Shown: positions 1 to 8,267, counted from the stretch's first letter. The stretch: DNA of 33,170 bases from Desulforegula conservatrix Mb1Pa (GCF_000426225.1 NZ_AUEY01000044.1:1-33170); one strand, 5' to 3'. Notes: generated by a model from the sequence alone, not told the origin. A program made the numbers and translations.

Positions 1-57
1 CTGGAAAAGTCAAAACAGAAAATTAACGAGGAAAAAAGTGAGGAAAATGCGCCTTAA
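1..57 (+). CDS. C-terminal tail of an upstream gene (partial)
   Basis: Frame 1 is open from the first base and ends at TAA (55-57), giving 18 residues rich in Glu, Lys, Asn and Ser (ending E-E-N-A-P). A charged, flexible tail like this is typical of the end of a cytoplasmic or membrane protein, but nothing in it identifies the family. The main gene lies outside the window. It could also be a chance open frame. Confidence 0.4.
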   Translation: MEKSKQKINEEKSEENAP

Positions 58-119
58 ATTAGGAAACTGGATCGGGAATTATAACTGTCGCTGACACGGA
101 AAAATAATTGTCGTTGATC

Positions 120-197
120 AATCTTTGTATTTTCAGATACTTCTGGATTCAGGCCTGGCCGGAATGATGGTAGTTTGACTTTTTGCGATGTTGTCAA
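120..197. repeat. Dispersed palindromic repeat, half copy A
   Basis: This stretch, ending in GACTTTTTGCGATGTTGTC, is nearly the exact reverse complement of the first half of copy B (996-1133). Both contain the CCGGCCAGGCC core and the GTATCTGAAAATACAAAGAT block. It is the left-hand member of an inverted pair around the tetR gene. It has no coding capacity of its own. Confidence 0.85.
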
Positions 198-255
198 AAA
201 ATACGGCATGTCTAAATGTGTGCGTATTATGTATCTGCTTGTTTTAATAAAACGA

Positions 256-284
256 TTGATTTAAACGAATGTTTAAAATATGTA
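256..284 (+). promoter_or_regulatory. Candidate promoter of the tetR gene
   Basis: TTGATT (256-261) and TATGTA (279-284) are separated by 17 bp and would act as a sigma-70-type -35 and -10. The palindromic operator at 260-277 fills the spacer, a usual place for a repressor to block RNA polymerase. The -10 match is imperfect, so this is only a candidate. Confidence 0.4.
260..277. promoter_or_regulatory. PsrA/TetR-type operator palindrome
   Basis: A perfect inverted repeat with 7-bp arms, TTTAAAC-GAAT-GTTTAAA. The core AAAC-N4-GTTT has the form described for Pseudomonas PsrA boxes (G/C-AAAC-N2-4-GTTT-G/C). It lies 42 bp upstream of a gene whose product looks like a PsrA-type TetR repressor, so autoregulation is the simplest reading. 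Confidence 0.65.
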
Positions 285-319
285 TGTATCATTCGGAAAA
301 ATTATCAAGGAAAGCAGAC

Positions 320-994
320 ATGGTGGATAACTCAAAATGCATGGACAATCCGGGCACCAAGGACAGAATTCTTGGTGCGGCCGAAAGGCTTTTTGCAGTC
401 AAAGGGTATCATAATACCTCTTTGAGGGAAATAACATCTACTGCAATGGTAAATCTTGCTTCGGTCAACTATCATTTCGGGTCAAAGGACAAACTCCTCA
501 AGTCAGTTTTTGAACGAAGGCTGATTCCCATGAATGAAATTAGATTCAGGCTTCTTGATGAAATTGACCAAAAATGTAAAGATGAAAACAGGAAGCCTGA
601 CGTCAGGGAAATCCTCGCAGCATTTGTTGAGCCGACGCTGAGGCATATGGAGGCGGGTGAAGGCTGGATGGAATTTTCCATGCTTGTGGGAAGGGCACTG
701 AATGATCCTGACAATGTCCAGGCTGACCCTTTTCTTGAGCTTGTAATCCCTCTTTTTGTCAGGATGTTTGATCTTCTTTCCCTTGCCCTTCCCGAGCTTC
801 CCGGCAAAATTCTTCTTTTAAAACTCTATTTTTCAATAGGAGTCGTCCAGCAGACTATATCAGGATGGAAAAGGGTGGACAGATTTGATCATATGCCTGA
901 GATGGAGAAACACTATACATCAGATCTTGACACAATAATTGATACAATCCTTGATTTTATTGAGGCTGGAACAAAATCACACCTTACTTCCTAA
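320..994 (+). CDS. TetR/AcrR-family regulator, PsrA-like
   Basis: A 224-residue one-component transcription repressor. The N-terminal TetR helix-turn-helix spans about residues 13-60, with the hallmark LREIT...VNLASVNYHFGSK segment. The C-terminal ligand-binding part has the R-x-x-E-x-G-E-G-W-M-x-F pattern and resembles PsrA-type C-terminal domains, which in Pseudomonas and Vibrio sense long-chain fatty acids or acyl-CoA. I chose the ATG at 320 because AAGGAAAG lies 7-9 bases upstream; the longer frame from 269 would begin inside the operator and promoter. The gene stands alone, converges on a metal transporter and is bracketed by inverted dispersed repeats. The PsrA-like operator upstream supports autoregulation. 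The ligand and regulon are inferred from the family only. Confidence 0.88.
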   Translation: MVDNSKCMDNPGTKDRILGAAERLFAVKGYHNTSLREITSTAMVNLASVNYHFGSKDKLLKSVFERRLIPMNEIRFRLLDEIDQKCKDENRKPDVREILAAFVEPTLRHMEAGEGWMEFSMLVGRALNDPDNVQADPFLELVIPLFVRMFDLLSLALPELPGKILLLKLYFSIGVVQQTISGWKRVDRFDHMPEMEKHYTSDLDTIIDTILDFIEAGTKSHLTS

Positions 995-995
995 G

Positions 996-1133
996 TTTGA
1001 CAAGATCGCAAAAACTTCAATTACCATCATTCCGGCCAGGCCCGAATCCAGAAGTATCTGAAAATACAAAGATGCCGGATCAAGCCCGGCATGATGACAC
1101 CGCCCATTTTTGAGTTTTTGCGAGACCATCAAG
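996..1133. repeat. Dispersed palindromic repeat, copy B
   Basis: A full copy of the roughly 135-bp element. It begins GACAAGATCGCAAAAAC and ends GAGTTTTTGCGAGACCATC, so the termini are inverted repeats of each other. Two CCGG-centred sub-palindromes lie inside. It occupies the whole gap between the convergent tetR and CDF genes, where transcripts from either side would fold it into a hairpin. Confidence 0.85.
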
Positions 1134-1134
1134 C

Positions 1135-2019
1135 TTATTTCAAGTGTTCTTCTTCAATTGGTTCAAGGTGGGTTATTACAGTAACACCTTGGATTGATGC
1201 AGATATCTCATCTTCTATGTCTTCCACAAGCTGGTGACCTTTTTGAACCGTCCATGATCCAGGTACAAGAACATGCATTGAGACGAACTTTTTAGTGCCC
1301 GCCTGTCTTGTGCATAGCTCGTGGTATTCAACCAGACCGTTTTGGGAGTACTTGCTCATTATATCAGTTATGAGTGCCTGTTCTTCAGGCTGAAGGGCTA
1401 TATCCATGAGTCCTGATATGGATTTTGAAACCAGCCTGAATCCTGTCAGCAGAATACTCATGGCTACGATTATCGCAACCACAGGGTCAAGCCACAACCA
1501 CCCGGTTATCTTTACAGCCCCTACTCCTATGAGAACCCCTGCTGAGGTCCAGACATCAGTCATGAGATGCCTAGAATTTGCCTCAAGGGTGATGGAATTG
1601 TTTTTTTGACCCGCTTTGCCAAGTATTCTGGCCGCCACGAAGTTTATGGCTGACGCTCCTACTGAGACAGCAAGGCCTATGTCTATTTTTTCAATGGGCC
1701 TGGGATTAAAAAGTCTTATCCCTGCGGCATATGCAATGCTTATTGCAGCAACAACTATCAGAGCTCCTTCAAATCCGCTGGAGAAGTATTCCGCTTTTCC
1801 ATGACCAAAATTATGATCCCTGTCAGGAGGCTTTGAGGCTATTGCGAGCATTGCAAGGGCCATTAATGCACCAGCTAAATTGACAAAGGACTCCAGGGCA
1901 TCTGACAAAAGACCAACTGAGCCTGTCAGAAAATAGGCTTCGGCCTTCATAAGAATTGTTACCATGGCCGCTGCTATGGACAACCATGCAAATTTTGAAA
2001 GATTTTTGGTCAAAGTCAT
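1135..2019 (-). CDS. Cation diffusion facilitator (CDF) family metal transporter
   Basis: A 294-residue inner-membrane divalent-cation/proton antiporter of the FieF/ZitB type. Six hydrophobic segments precede a cytoplasmic C-terminal domain from about residue 205. Family landmarks are GSVGLLSDALES (residues 33-44), the FGHGKAE loop (71-77) and TM5 H151-x3-D155. C-terminal histidines and the VITHLEP ending match the cytoplasmic metal-sensing fold. The TM2 half of the transport site is unusual: where FieF has Asp-x3-Asp, this protein has Glu43-x3-Asn47, so the transported metal cannot be assigned from Zn/Fe paradigms. Only a weak AAAGAAA lies before the start. The gene converges on tetR and is not in an operon with galE, from which a 444-bp repeat-filled gap separates it. 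Confidence 0.9.
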   Translation of the reverse strand: MTLTKNLSKFAWLSIAAAMVTILMKAEAYFLTGSVGLLSDALESFVNLAGALMALAMLAIASKPPDRDHNFGHGKAEYFSSGFEGALIVVAAISIAYAAGIRLFNPRPIEKIDIGLAVSVGASAINFVAARILGKAGQKNNSITLEANSRHLMTDVWTSAGVLIGVGAVKITGWLWLDPVVAIIVAMSILLTGFRLVSKSISGLMDIALQPEEQALITDIMSKYSQNGLVEYHELCTRQAGTKKFVSMHVLVPGSWTVQKGHQLVEDIEDEISASIQGVTVITHLEPIEEEHLK

Positions 2020-2084
2020 TTAATATTTTCTTTCAGCATCCGGAAATATCACTAATGCATGAAATGGATTTATGATTTCAGTAA

Positions 2085-2335
2085 TTCGGATTACTATACT
2101 CATCAATGTAAGAGCTTGAACATTTGAAATGAGTCAGGCCATTTAAATGGCAAGCTTGTTGTTGCATTATTACTGGCAAACCCTTTTCCAAAATTTTTAT
2201 GGTTTTTTTGCAAGTTGAGAACATATGTTTCTCAAGTAAAAGAATCCATAACCGAAAAGTTTTTGCCAAGCTTTTTTCAAAAAGCGGCCTTTGACCTTTC
2301 GTCTAACAGAAGAGTTCAATTCATGACGATGTGAA
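2085..2335 (-). repeat. 250-bp dispersed element, copy 1 (degenerate coding remnant?)
   Basis: This element is repeated in the opposite orientation at 26942-27215. Shared landmarks on the minus strand, in order, are GAACTCTTCTGTTAGA, AAAAAAGCTTGGCAAAAACT, TATGGATTCTTTT, GCCAGTAATAATGCA, GGCCTGACTCATT and ATTGATGAGTAT. A short minus-strand frame (2269-2078) runs through its second half with ACHxNGLTH and KCSS...IDEY. The same peptide pattern recurs in copy 2 with different third bases. The 2020-2463 gap holds this element, a hairpin at 2361-2386 and nothing else I can recognise. Confidence 0.75.
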
Positions 2336-2360
2336 ATATATCAAAGGTCGTTCTTATTCG

Positions 2361-2386
2361 GTGCGCAAGCATTGCTGCTTGAGCAC
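2361..2386. repeat. Intergenic hairpin downstream of galE
   Basis: Arms GTGCGCAAGCA and TGCTTGAGCAC pair at 10 of 11 positions around a TTGC loop. Neither strand has a following T run, so this is not a clear intrinsic terminator. It lies about 80 bp past the galE stop and might stabilise or end the sugar-operon transcript. Confidence 0.4.
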
Positions 2387-2463
2387 TCTACGATCATCTT
2401 TGTGTCGTCAATTTTGATATGAGCTTGGGTGAAAAGGTTGCGTTAATAAAAAAACTGGGAAAT

Positions 2464-3483
2464 CTACACATATCCATTAGGATTAGTTGACTGCCATTTC
2501 CATGAATCCCTTGCCATTTCTTCAAGACCGTATTTTGTTTTCCAGTTGAGCTCGGTTGCTGCAAGGGTGGGGTCCGCAAAACATTCGGCTATGTCACCTG
2601 ATCTTCGCGCGGCAATCCTGTATGGAATTTTTTTGCCAGTGGCTTTTTCGAATGCCGCGACCATATCAAGAACGCTGTAGCCATTTCCGGTTCCAAGATT
2701 GTATGTGAACAGGCCTGATCCTTTGGATAGTTTTTCCAGAGCCTTTACGTGGCCTTCGGCAAGGTCAACGACGTGGATATAGTCCCTTACTCCTGTTCCG
2801 TCCTTAGTTGGATAATCATTGCCGAAAACCTGTAATTCCTTGAGTCTTCCTATGGCAACCTGGGTAATATATGGAGTAAGGTTATTGGGTATGCCATTTG
2901 GATCTTCGCCTATAAGGCCGCTGGAATGAGCTCCTGTCGGATTGAAGTATCTAAGGATTGCTATGCTCCAGGATGGATCCGACAGATGAAAATCCCTGAG
3001 TATTTCCTCAATCATGAGTTTTGTGCGGCCATAAGGGCTCGCTGTCTGGAGCGGGAAATCCTCTCTGATCGGGACGCTCGGAGGAGTTCCGTAAACAGTC
3101 GCGGAAGAGCTGAATACAAGGCTCTTTACCCCATTTTTTTTCATGGACTTCATGAGGCAGATGGCGCCGTAAACATTGTTTTCATAGTATTCCAGAGGTT
3201 TTTCGGTCGATTCTCCCACTGCCTTGAGCCCTGCAAAATGAATTACAGCGTCTATCTTATTATTTTTAAAAACTGAATCAAGAGCGTCATCGTCCCTTAC
3301 ATCGGCCTTTATGAATTTGGGCATTACCCCTGAAATTTCTTTTATTCTCGCAATGGATGACTCTTTGCTGTTTGAGAAATTGTCAAGTATGATCGTTTCG
3401 TAGCCGCCTGCGGATAGGGCTACGCAAGTATGGCTGCCTATGTATCCTGCTCCGCCAGTGACCAGTATTGTGCCTTTTTTCAT
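2464..3483 (-). CDS. galE: UDP-glucose 4-epimerase
   Basis: A 339-residue cytoplasmic extended short-chain dehydrogenase/reductase that interconverts UDP-glucose and UDP-galactose with bound NAD. The Rossmann motif is G10-x2-G13-x2-G16 (GGAGYIGS). The catalytic set is the SSSATVYG segment (125-132) with Y151-x3-K155. The sugar-binding RYFNPTGAH segment and total length fit GalE closely. Its ATG shares one base with the stop of the UDP-glucuronate 4-epimerase gene (TAATG), with AAGGAA just upstream, so the two are translationally coupled. It is the last gene of the nucleotide-sugar block and should supply UDP-galactose for surface polysaccharide. A UDP-GlcNAc epimerase activity cannot be excluded from sequence alone. 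Confidence 0.95.
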   Translation of the reverse strand: MKKGTILVTGGAGYIGSHTCVALSAGGYETIILDNFSNSKESSIARIKEISGVMPKFIKADVRDDDALDSVFKNNKIDAVIHFAGLKAVGESTEKPLEYYENNVYGAICLMKSMKKNGVKSLVFSSSATVYGTPPSVPIREDFPLQTASPYGRTKLMIEEILRDFHLSDPSWSIAILRYFNPTGAHSSGLIGEDPNGIPNNLTPYITQVAIGRLKELQVFGNDYPTKDGTGVRDYIHVVDLAEGHVKALEKLSKGSGLFTYNLGTGNGYSVLDMVAAFEKATGKKIPYRIAARRSGDIAECFADPTLAATELNWKTKYGLEEMARDSWKWQSTNPNGYV

Positions 3484-4502
3484 TATTGTTCCTTATTTTC
3501 TATCCTGTAATATGACTTATACCAGCCAACGAAGTCTTTAAGTCCTTTTTCAAGGGGAGTGTAAGGCTTGAATCCGACATCGTTTTCAAGGCTGCTTATA
3601 TCCGCAAATGTCGAAGGAACATCTCCCGGCTGCATAGGAAGCATGTTTTTGACAGCTGTTTTGCCCAGGGCATCTTCGAGGGTCTTGATGAAATCACCAA
3701 GTTCAACCGGATTATTATTGCCGATATTATATAGCTTGAACGGGGCTCCCTTGCTGTCTTCATATGTTATGATCTTGCTTTTGGGGGGCGGGTTGTTCAT
3801 GACCCTGACCGTTCCTTCGATTATATCATCTATATATGTGAAGTCCCTTTGCATGTGACCATTATTGTAAACATCAATGGACTCGCCATCCAAAATTGCT
3901 TTTGTGAATTTGAAATAAGCCATGTCTGGTCTACCCCAGGGGCCGTAGACCGTAAAAAATCTTAGGCCGGTACATGGAAGCTGGTACAGATGGGCATATG
4001 TATGTGCCATCAGCTCATTTGCTTTTTTTGTGGCGGCATAAAGAGAAACTGGCTTGTCCGTTCTTTGTTTGATGGAAAAAGGAGTGTCGTCACTGGCTCC
4101 GTACACTGAGCTTGATGACGCGAAAACAAGATGTTCGGGAGGTCTTCTCCTGCAGTTTTCCAGAATATTTGCGAAACCCACCAGATTTGTGTCAACGTAG
4201 GCTTCTGGATTTGTGAGGGAATATCTGACTCCTGCCTGGGCAGCAAGATTTACGACAATATCAAAAGAAGGTTTTCTGAATATGCGCTCGACTTTTTTTC
4301 TGTCCGCGATATCAGTCTTGTAAAAATTGAATTTTCTGTGCTCATGGAGCATATTCAGTCTGGCTTCCTTGAGAGCTGGGTCATAATAGTCATTAATATT
4401 ATCAACGCCTGTGACCTCATGTCCTTCTTCAAGAAGCCTTCTGGAAAGATAAAAACCAATGAAACCCGCTGCCCCGGTTATCAGGATTCTTTTCTTTTTC
4501 AT
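3483..4502 (-). CDS. UDP-glucuronate 4-epimerase (CapI/LpsL type)
   Basis: A 339-residue NAD-dependent extended SDR. Its best family match is the UDP-glucuronate/UDP-galacturonate 4-epimerase group: GAAGFIG (10-16), the diagnostic AAQAGVRYSL stretch (87-96), SSSSVYG (129-135), Y155-x3-K159 and PWGRPDMA further on. It would make UDP-galacturonate for capsule or lipopolysaccharide. The start ATG follows directly on the rfbD stop (TAAATG) and its own stop overlaps the galE start, so it sits in the middle of a coupled cluster. No UDP-glucose 6-dehydrogenase, needed to make the substrate, is in the window, so that enzyme must be encoded elsewhere. Confidence 0.9.
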   Translation of the reverse strand: MKKKRILITGAAGFIGFYLSRRLLEEGHEVTGVDNINDYYDPALKEARLNMLHEHRKFNFYKTDIADRKKVERIFRKPSFDIVVNLAAQAGVRYSLTNPEAYVDTNLVGFANILENCRRRPPEHLVFASSSSVYGASDDTPFSIKQRTDKPVSLYAATKKANELMAHTYAHLYQLPCTGLRFFTVYGPWGRPDMAYFKFTKAILDGESIDVYNNGHMQRDFTYIDDIIEGTVRVMNNPPPKSKIITYEDSKGAPFKLYNIGNNNPVELGDFIKTLEDALGKTAVKNMLPMQPGDVPSTFADISSLENDVGFKPYTPLEKGLKDFVGWYKSYYRIENKEQ

Positions 4503-5384
4503 TTACGCGTAAAGCCTTTTAATCATTCTGTTTAAACTTTGGTTCCATTCAGGGATCCGTATTTTGAAACTATTTGAAAATTTTGTGCAGTCAAGAACCG
4601 AATTTGCAGGTCTTTTTGCCGGTGTAGGGTATTCTGAAGTGGTTATGGCTTGAATTTTTCTAACCTTGAATTTTTCAAATTTTCTGGCCTCTTCAAAAAT
4701 GGCTTCGGCGAATCCGTGCCATGTGACTCTACCTGCTCCGCAGAAATGGTAAGTGCCCCATAAATCCGTTCTGCCATCTTTTACGACTGATTCCGCCGCT
4801 GTCAGGAGTGCCGCCGCAAGGTCAAAACTGTCTGTGGGGCATCCGGTCTGATCGCTTACCACCCTCAGTTCTTCCCTGTCTTTGCCGAGGGCAAGCATGG
4901 TTTTGACGAAGTTTTTACCGTGAGTCCCATATACCCAGGCTGTTCTGACAATTATATGATTCTTGAGGATTGACTGAACCGCCTTTTCACCTTTCAGTTT
5001 CGTTGTTCCGTAAACACCTATGGGATCCGGTAGATCATTTTCAGTATACGGATCTTTTTTTGAGCCGTTAAAGACATAGTCGGTCGAAACATGGATAAGA
5101 TGTGTATTTGTCTTAGCACAGGCTTCTGCAATATACTGAGGGCCTTTTGCGTTGACGTTTTCAGATTTTTCTTGCTCAGTTTCAGCAAGATCAACAGCCG
5201 TATATGCAGCAGCGTTGATTACAATATCAAAATGACCATTTGAAATAATATCAGATATTTTTTTCTGATCAGATATATCAAGTTCAGGTATGTCATAGCC
5301 CGACATTTCATGCCCACGTTCTGAACCCTGAATCATGAGTTCTGATCCGAGCTGCCCTTTTGATCCTGTTACAAGAATTTTCAT
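4503..5384 (-). CDS. rfbD: dTDP-4-dehydrorhamnose reductase
   Basis: A 293-residue RmlD-type reductase that makes dTDP-L-rhamnose, the last step of the pathway. The NAD(P) motif is G7-x2-G10-x2-G13 (GSKGQLG). The family signature HVSTDYVFNG spans 98-107, Y125-x3-K129 is the catalytic pair, and RTAWVYG follows. GGAG lies 6 bases upstream of the ATG and only 12 bp separate it from rfbC, so the two are co-transcribed. The downstream epimerase gene begins at the next base after the stop codon. Confidence 0.95.
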   Translation of the reverse strand: MKILVTGSKGQLGSELMIQGSERGHEMSGYDIPELDISDQKKISDIISNGHFDIVINAAAYTAVDLAETEQEKSENVNAKGPQYIAEACAKTNTHLIHVSTDYVFNGSKKDPYTENDLPDPIGVYGTTKLKGEKAVQSILKNHIIVRTAWVYGTHGKNFVKTMLALGKDREELRVVSDQTGCPTDSFDLAAALLTAAESVVKDGRTDLWGTYHFCGAGRVTWHGFAEAIFEEARKFEKFKVRKIQAITTSEYPTPAKRPANSVLDCTKFSNSFKIRIPEWNQSLNRMIKRLYA

Positions 5385-5396
5385 TTTTTTCTCCGG

Positions 5397-5954
5397 TTAT
5401 TTATGAAAAACCGGCAGGTTTTCTGGTTTGATTTCAGATAGTTTGGGATAATCAGAGTCTTTTTGCGAAAGCACCGGTTTGTTTAGCGGCCATTCAATAC
5501 CTATTTCAGGATCGGACCAGATTATGCCGCCTTCGTCAGCCGGATTATAGTAATTACTGCACTTGTAATTGAAAAGTGCTGTGTCACTCAGTACGCAGAA
5601 TGCATGGGCAAAGCCCTCAGGAATGAAAAACTGTCTGTGGTCGTTTTCAGAAAGCTCAATCCCCACCCATTTCCCGAACGTCGGAGAGCCTGGCCTTATG
5701 TCAACTGCAACATCATAGACACTCCCTTTGAGAACCTGTACAAGTTTGGCCTGGGGCTGTTTTATCTGAAAATGAAGGCCCCGCAGAACGCCTCTTTCAG
5801 AAAAAGAAAGATTGTCCTGGACAAAGTCGCAGCCTATACCCGCATCTCTGTATCTGTCCGCCTGAAAAGTTTCAAGGAAATAGCCCCTCTGATCTCCGAA
5901 AACCTTTGGCTCTATGATGAGAACCCCGGGAATATCTGTTTTTATAACATTCAT
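5397..5954 (-). CDS. rfbC: dTDP-4-dehydrorhamnose 3,5-epimerase
   Basis: A 185-residue RmlC cupin enzyme acting between the RfbB and RfbD steps. It shows the substrate-binding RGYFLETF (23-30), the active-site GVLRGLHFQ with catalytic His61, Tyr130 in LFNYKCSNYYNP, and the SxKD region with Asp166, the probable dyad partner. Length and motif spacing match RmlC enzymes across bacteria. The start at 5954 lies 40 bp after the rfbA stop, with AGG upstream. It is third in the rml sub-block, whose transcription order is rfbB, rfbA, rfbC, rfbD. Confidence 0.95.
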   Translation of the reverse strand: MNVIKTDIPGVLIIEPKVFGDQRGYFLETFQADRYRDAGIGCDFVQDNLSFSERGVLRGLHFQIKQPQAKLVQVLKGSVYDVAVDIRPGSPTFGKWVGIELSENDHRQFFIPEGFAHAFCVLSDTALFNYKCSNYYNPADEGGIIWSDPEIGIEWPLNKPVLSQKDSDYPKLSEIKPENLPVFHK

Positions 5955-5994
5955 AATCTGTAATACCTGATCTAAATATAATAATATCTTTGTG

Positions 5995-6867
5995 TTATAT
6001 ACCGGTTTTGAGAAGCCTCATCAGATACTTCCCGTATTCGTTTTTAAGCATGGGTTTTGCAAGTTCTTCGAGCCTTGCCTCATTTATGTATTTCATCCTG
6101 AACGCTATTTCCTCTATGCATGCTATTTTAAGCCCCTGTCTTTTTTCAACAGCCTCAATAAAGGCAGATGCCTGATTCAGGGATTCGTGTGTTCCAGTGT
6201 CAAGCCATGCAAAGCCACGTCCGAGTTTTTCCACCATGAGTTGGTCTTTTTCAAGGTAGCGCTGGTTTATGTCTGTAATTTCAAGCTCTCCCCTTGGAGA
6301 AGGCTTGAGCGATTTTGCGATTTCAACAACCTGGTTGTCATAAAAATAAAGGCCTGTTACAGCGTAATTTGATTCAGGTTTTTCAGGCTTTTCAATTATT
6401 CTTGCGGCATTTCCTGATTCATCAAAAGACACGACTCCATATCTTTCAGGATCATTTACCCAATAACCGAAAACCACAGCGCCTTTTTCAAGCGAAGCAG
6501 CGCTCTGTAGTTTTTGGGTAAGTCCCTGGCCATAGAAGAGGTTATCTCCAAGAATGAGACAAACATTTTCTTTGTTTATGAAGTCCTCCCCAATTGTGAA
6601 CGCCTGGGCCAGGCCATCTGGGCTGGGCTGCTCGGCATACGAGAACTCTAATCCCCACTGCTTTCCTGTCTGGAGAAGATCCTTGAATCTTGGCAGATCC
6701 GTTGGCGTTGATATGATCAGTATTTCCCTTATGCCAGCCAGCATGAGTACAGAGAGAGGATAGTATATCATTGGCTTGTCATATATGGGCAACAGCTGCT
6801 TGCTGACAGCTCTTGTAATCGGATATAGCCTTGTGCCGCTACCTCCTGCGAGGATTATTCCCTTCAT
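5995..6867 (-). CDS. rfbA: Glucose-1-phosphate thymidylyltransferase
   Basis: A 290-residue RmlA nucleotidyltransferase, the first committed step to dTDP-L-rhamnose: glucose-1-phosphate plus dTTP to dTDP-glucose. The nucleotide-binding GGSGTRLYP spans 8-16, [11 protein letters not shown] spans 23-33, PSPDGLAQA spans 81-89, and D108 in LGDN is the expected metal ligand. GLYFYD and [10 protein letters not shown] further on are also typical. AGGACA lies 7 bases before the ATG. A 310-bp gap containing two dispersed repeats separates it from rfbB, so rfbA may have its own promoter or depend on read-through. Confidence 0.96.
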   Translation of the reverse strand: MKGIILAGGSGTRLYPITRAVSKQLLPIYDKPMIYYPLSVLMLAGIREILIISTPTDLPRFKDLLQTGKQWGLEFSYAEQPSPDGLAQAFTIGEDFINKENVCLILGDNLFYGQGLTQKLQSAASLEKGAVVFGYWVNDPERYGVVSFDESGNAARIIEKPEKPESNYAVTGLYFYDNQVVEIAKSLKPSPRGELEITDINQRYLEKDQLMVEKLGRGFAWLDTGTHESLNQASAFIEAVEKRQGLKIACIEEIAFRMKYINEARLEELAKPMLKNEYGKYLMRLLKTGI

Positions 6868-6948
6868 AGTCTTGTCCTAAAATTCTGGTAACTGTTTACC
6901 CAGGCTTTTTGCCTTTTATGGTTAATTTTCCGTCAAAAATGTCGATTA

Positions 6949-6991
6949 TCTGCCGTCGGGCCGTTTTTTGAAAAAGCTCCGCAAAAATGTT
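6949..6991. repeat. 45-bp hairpin repeat (copy between rfbA and rfbB)
   Basis: A member of the short family with consensus TGCCTTCGGCGGGTCGC-TTTTTGAAAAA-AGCTCCGCAAAAACTTT. Here it reads TGCCGTCGGGC, TTTTTTGAAAAAGCTCCGC, AAAAATG. The inner TTTTTGAAAAA forms a small stem. It lies in the rfbA leader. Confidence 0.65.
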
Positions 6992-7013
6992 ATATTTTAT
7001 GCCTGTTGCCATC

Positions 7014-7152
7014 AATGACAAGGTTGCAAAAAATCTGATTTTCGTCGTTCCGGCAAGGCCGGAATCCAGACCTGTCTGAAAATACAAAGATGCAGGATCA
7101 AGTCCGGCATGACACTGACACGTTTTTTTGACTTTTTGCGAGACAATCAACA
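7014..7152. repeat. Dispersed palindromic repeat, copy C
   Basis: A full copy of the 135-bp element, with GCAAAAAATC on the left, GACTTTTTGCGAGACAATC on the right, and the CCGGCAAGGCCGG core plus CTGAAAATACAAAGATGC inside. It is the bulk of the rfbB-rfbA gap (6868-7177), which has no believable gene. Confidence 0.85.
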
Positions 7153-7177
7153 ATAATGATGGTCCCAAACGCCGGCA

Positions 7178-8257
7178 TTAAACCATCAGCTTGCCGTAAT
7201 TGGTTTCAAGCCATTTTCTGTATTCTCCGCTTCGTATTCTTTCTACCCAGTTCAGGTTTGAAAGATACCATTCCACTGTTTTCTTTATGGCCCCTTCAAA
7301 GCTGTAAGCAGGTTCCCATCCAAGTTCATCCCTGATTTTGGAGGAATCTATGGCGTATCTGTAATCATGTCCAAGCCTATCTTTGACGAATGTAATCAGA
7401 TCCCTGTTTTTGCCCTCTGGCCTGCCTAATACCGAATCCAGCATATCGCAGAGGAGTTTGACTATTTCAATGTTTTTTTTCTCTGCTCCTCCGCCTATGT
7501 TGTAAGTCTCGCCGGGCGTCCCTTTTTCAAATACGGTTATAAGTGCGTTGCAGTGATCTTCAACGTAGAGCCAGTCCCTGACATTTGTCCCGCTTCCGTA
7601 AACAGGCAGAGGTTTTTCCTCAATTATGTTCATGATCATCAGGGGAATCAGTTTTTCAGGAAACTGGTAAGGACCGTAATTATTAGAGCAGTTTGTGATT
7701 ATTGCCGGGAATCCGTAGGTTCTGTGCCATGCTGCCACAAAATGATCCGAGGATGCTTTTGATGCAGAGTAGGGACTTGAAGGATCATAGGGTGTTGATT
7801 CAGTGAATCTGCCTTCATCCCCAAGGCTTCCGTAAACTTCGTCTGTCGAAACATGTATGAATCTGAAATCCGTTTCTACGTCAAGGGCCTTCAGATGTTT
7901 TTCCGAAGCCTCAAGAAGTCTGAACGTGCCTTCCACATTTGTTTTGAGGAAGGCAAGCGGTCCATGAATGGATCTGTCGACATGGGATTCTGCGGCAAAA
8001 TGAAAAACGCCCGCAACAGGTGAGTGCTTTCTGAAAACAGATTCGAGGAATACAGGGTCTATAATATCCCCATTTTCAAAAACATACCTTTTTTCAAGTT
8101 CCTTATCCATGTCAGACAGATTTTCAGGATTGCCCGCATATGTCAGGGCATCTATGTTTATTATTCTCCAGTCCTTCTGTTCTGAAAGAGCCTTTCTTAT
8201 GAAGTTGGAGCCTATGAAGCCGCATCCGCCTGTCACTATTATGTTTTTTAAAGCCAT
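7178..8257 (-). CDS. rfbB: dTDP-glucose 4,6-dehydratase
   Basis: A 359-residue RmlB extended SDR converting dTDP-glucose to dTDP-4-dehydro-6-deoxyglucose. Motifs are GGCGFIGS (10-17), FAAESHVDRSI (88-97), the catalytic STDEVYG with D139-E140, Y163-x3-K167, and NCSNNYGPYQFPEKLIP. These are diagnostic of dTDP-glucose dehydratases. The GGAGG ribosome binding site is 11 bases upstream of the ATG and sits inside a copy of the 45-bp hairpin repeat (8268-8320). That means a repeat insertion, or its ancestral position, now supplies translation initiation. It belongs with rfbA, rfbC and rfbD, although repeats interrupt the spacing on both sides. Confidence 0.96.
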   Translation of the reverse strand: MALKNIIVTGGCGFIGSNFIRKALSEQKDWRIINIDALTYAGNPENLSDMDKELEKRYVFENGDIIDPVFLESVFRKHSPVAGVFHFAAESHVDRSIHGPLAFLKTNVEGTFRLLEASEKHLKALDVETDFRFIHVSTDEVYGSLGDEGRFTESTPYDPSSPYSASKASSDHFVAAWHRTYGFPAIITNCSNNYGPYQFPEKLIPLMIMNIIEEKPLPVYGSGTNVRDWLYVEDHCNALITVFEKGTPGETYNIGGGAEKKNIEIVKLLCDMLDSVLGRPEGKNRDLITFVKDRLGHDYRYAIDSSKIRDELGWEPAYSFEGAIKKTVEWYLSNLNWVERIRSGEYRKWLETNYGKLMV

Positions 8258-8267
8258 TTTACAGATT

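Noticed and set aside
5992-6372. 126-residue plus-strand frame opposite rfbA
   Set aside because: Antisense to a highly conserved enzyme; low-complexity composition and no homology signal.
6896-7168. 90-residue minus-strand open frame between rfbA and rfbB
   Set aside because: It runs through the 45-bp and 135-bp repeats; its peptide (CHAGLDPAS...) is just the translated repeat and has no ribosome site.
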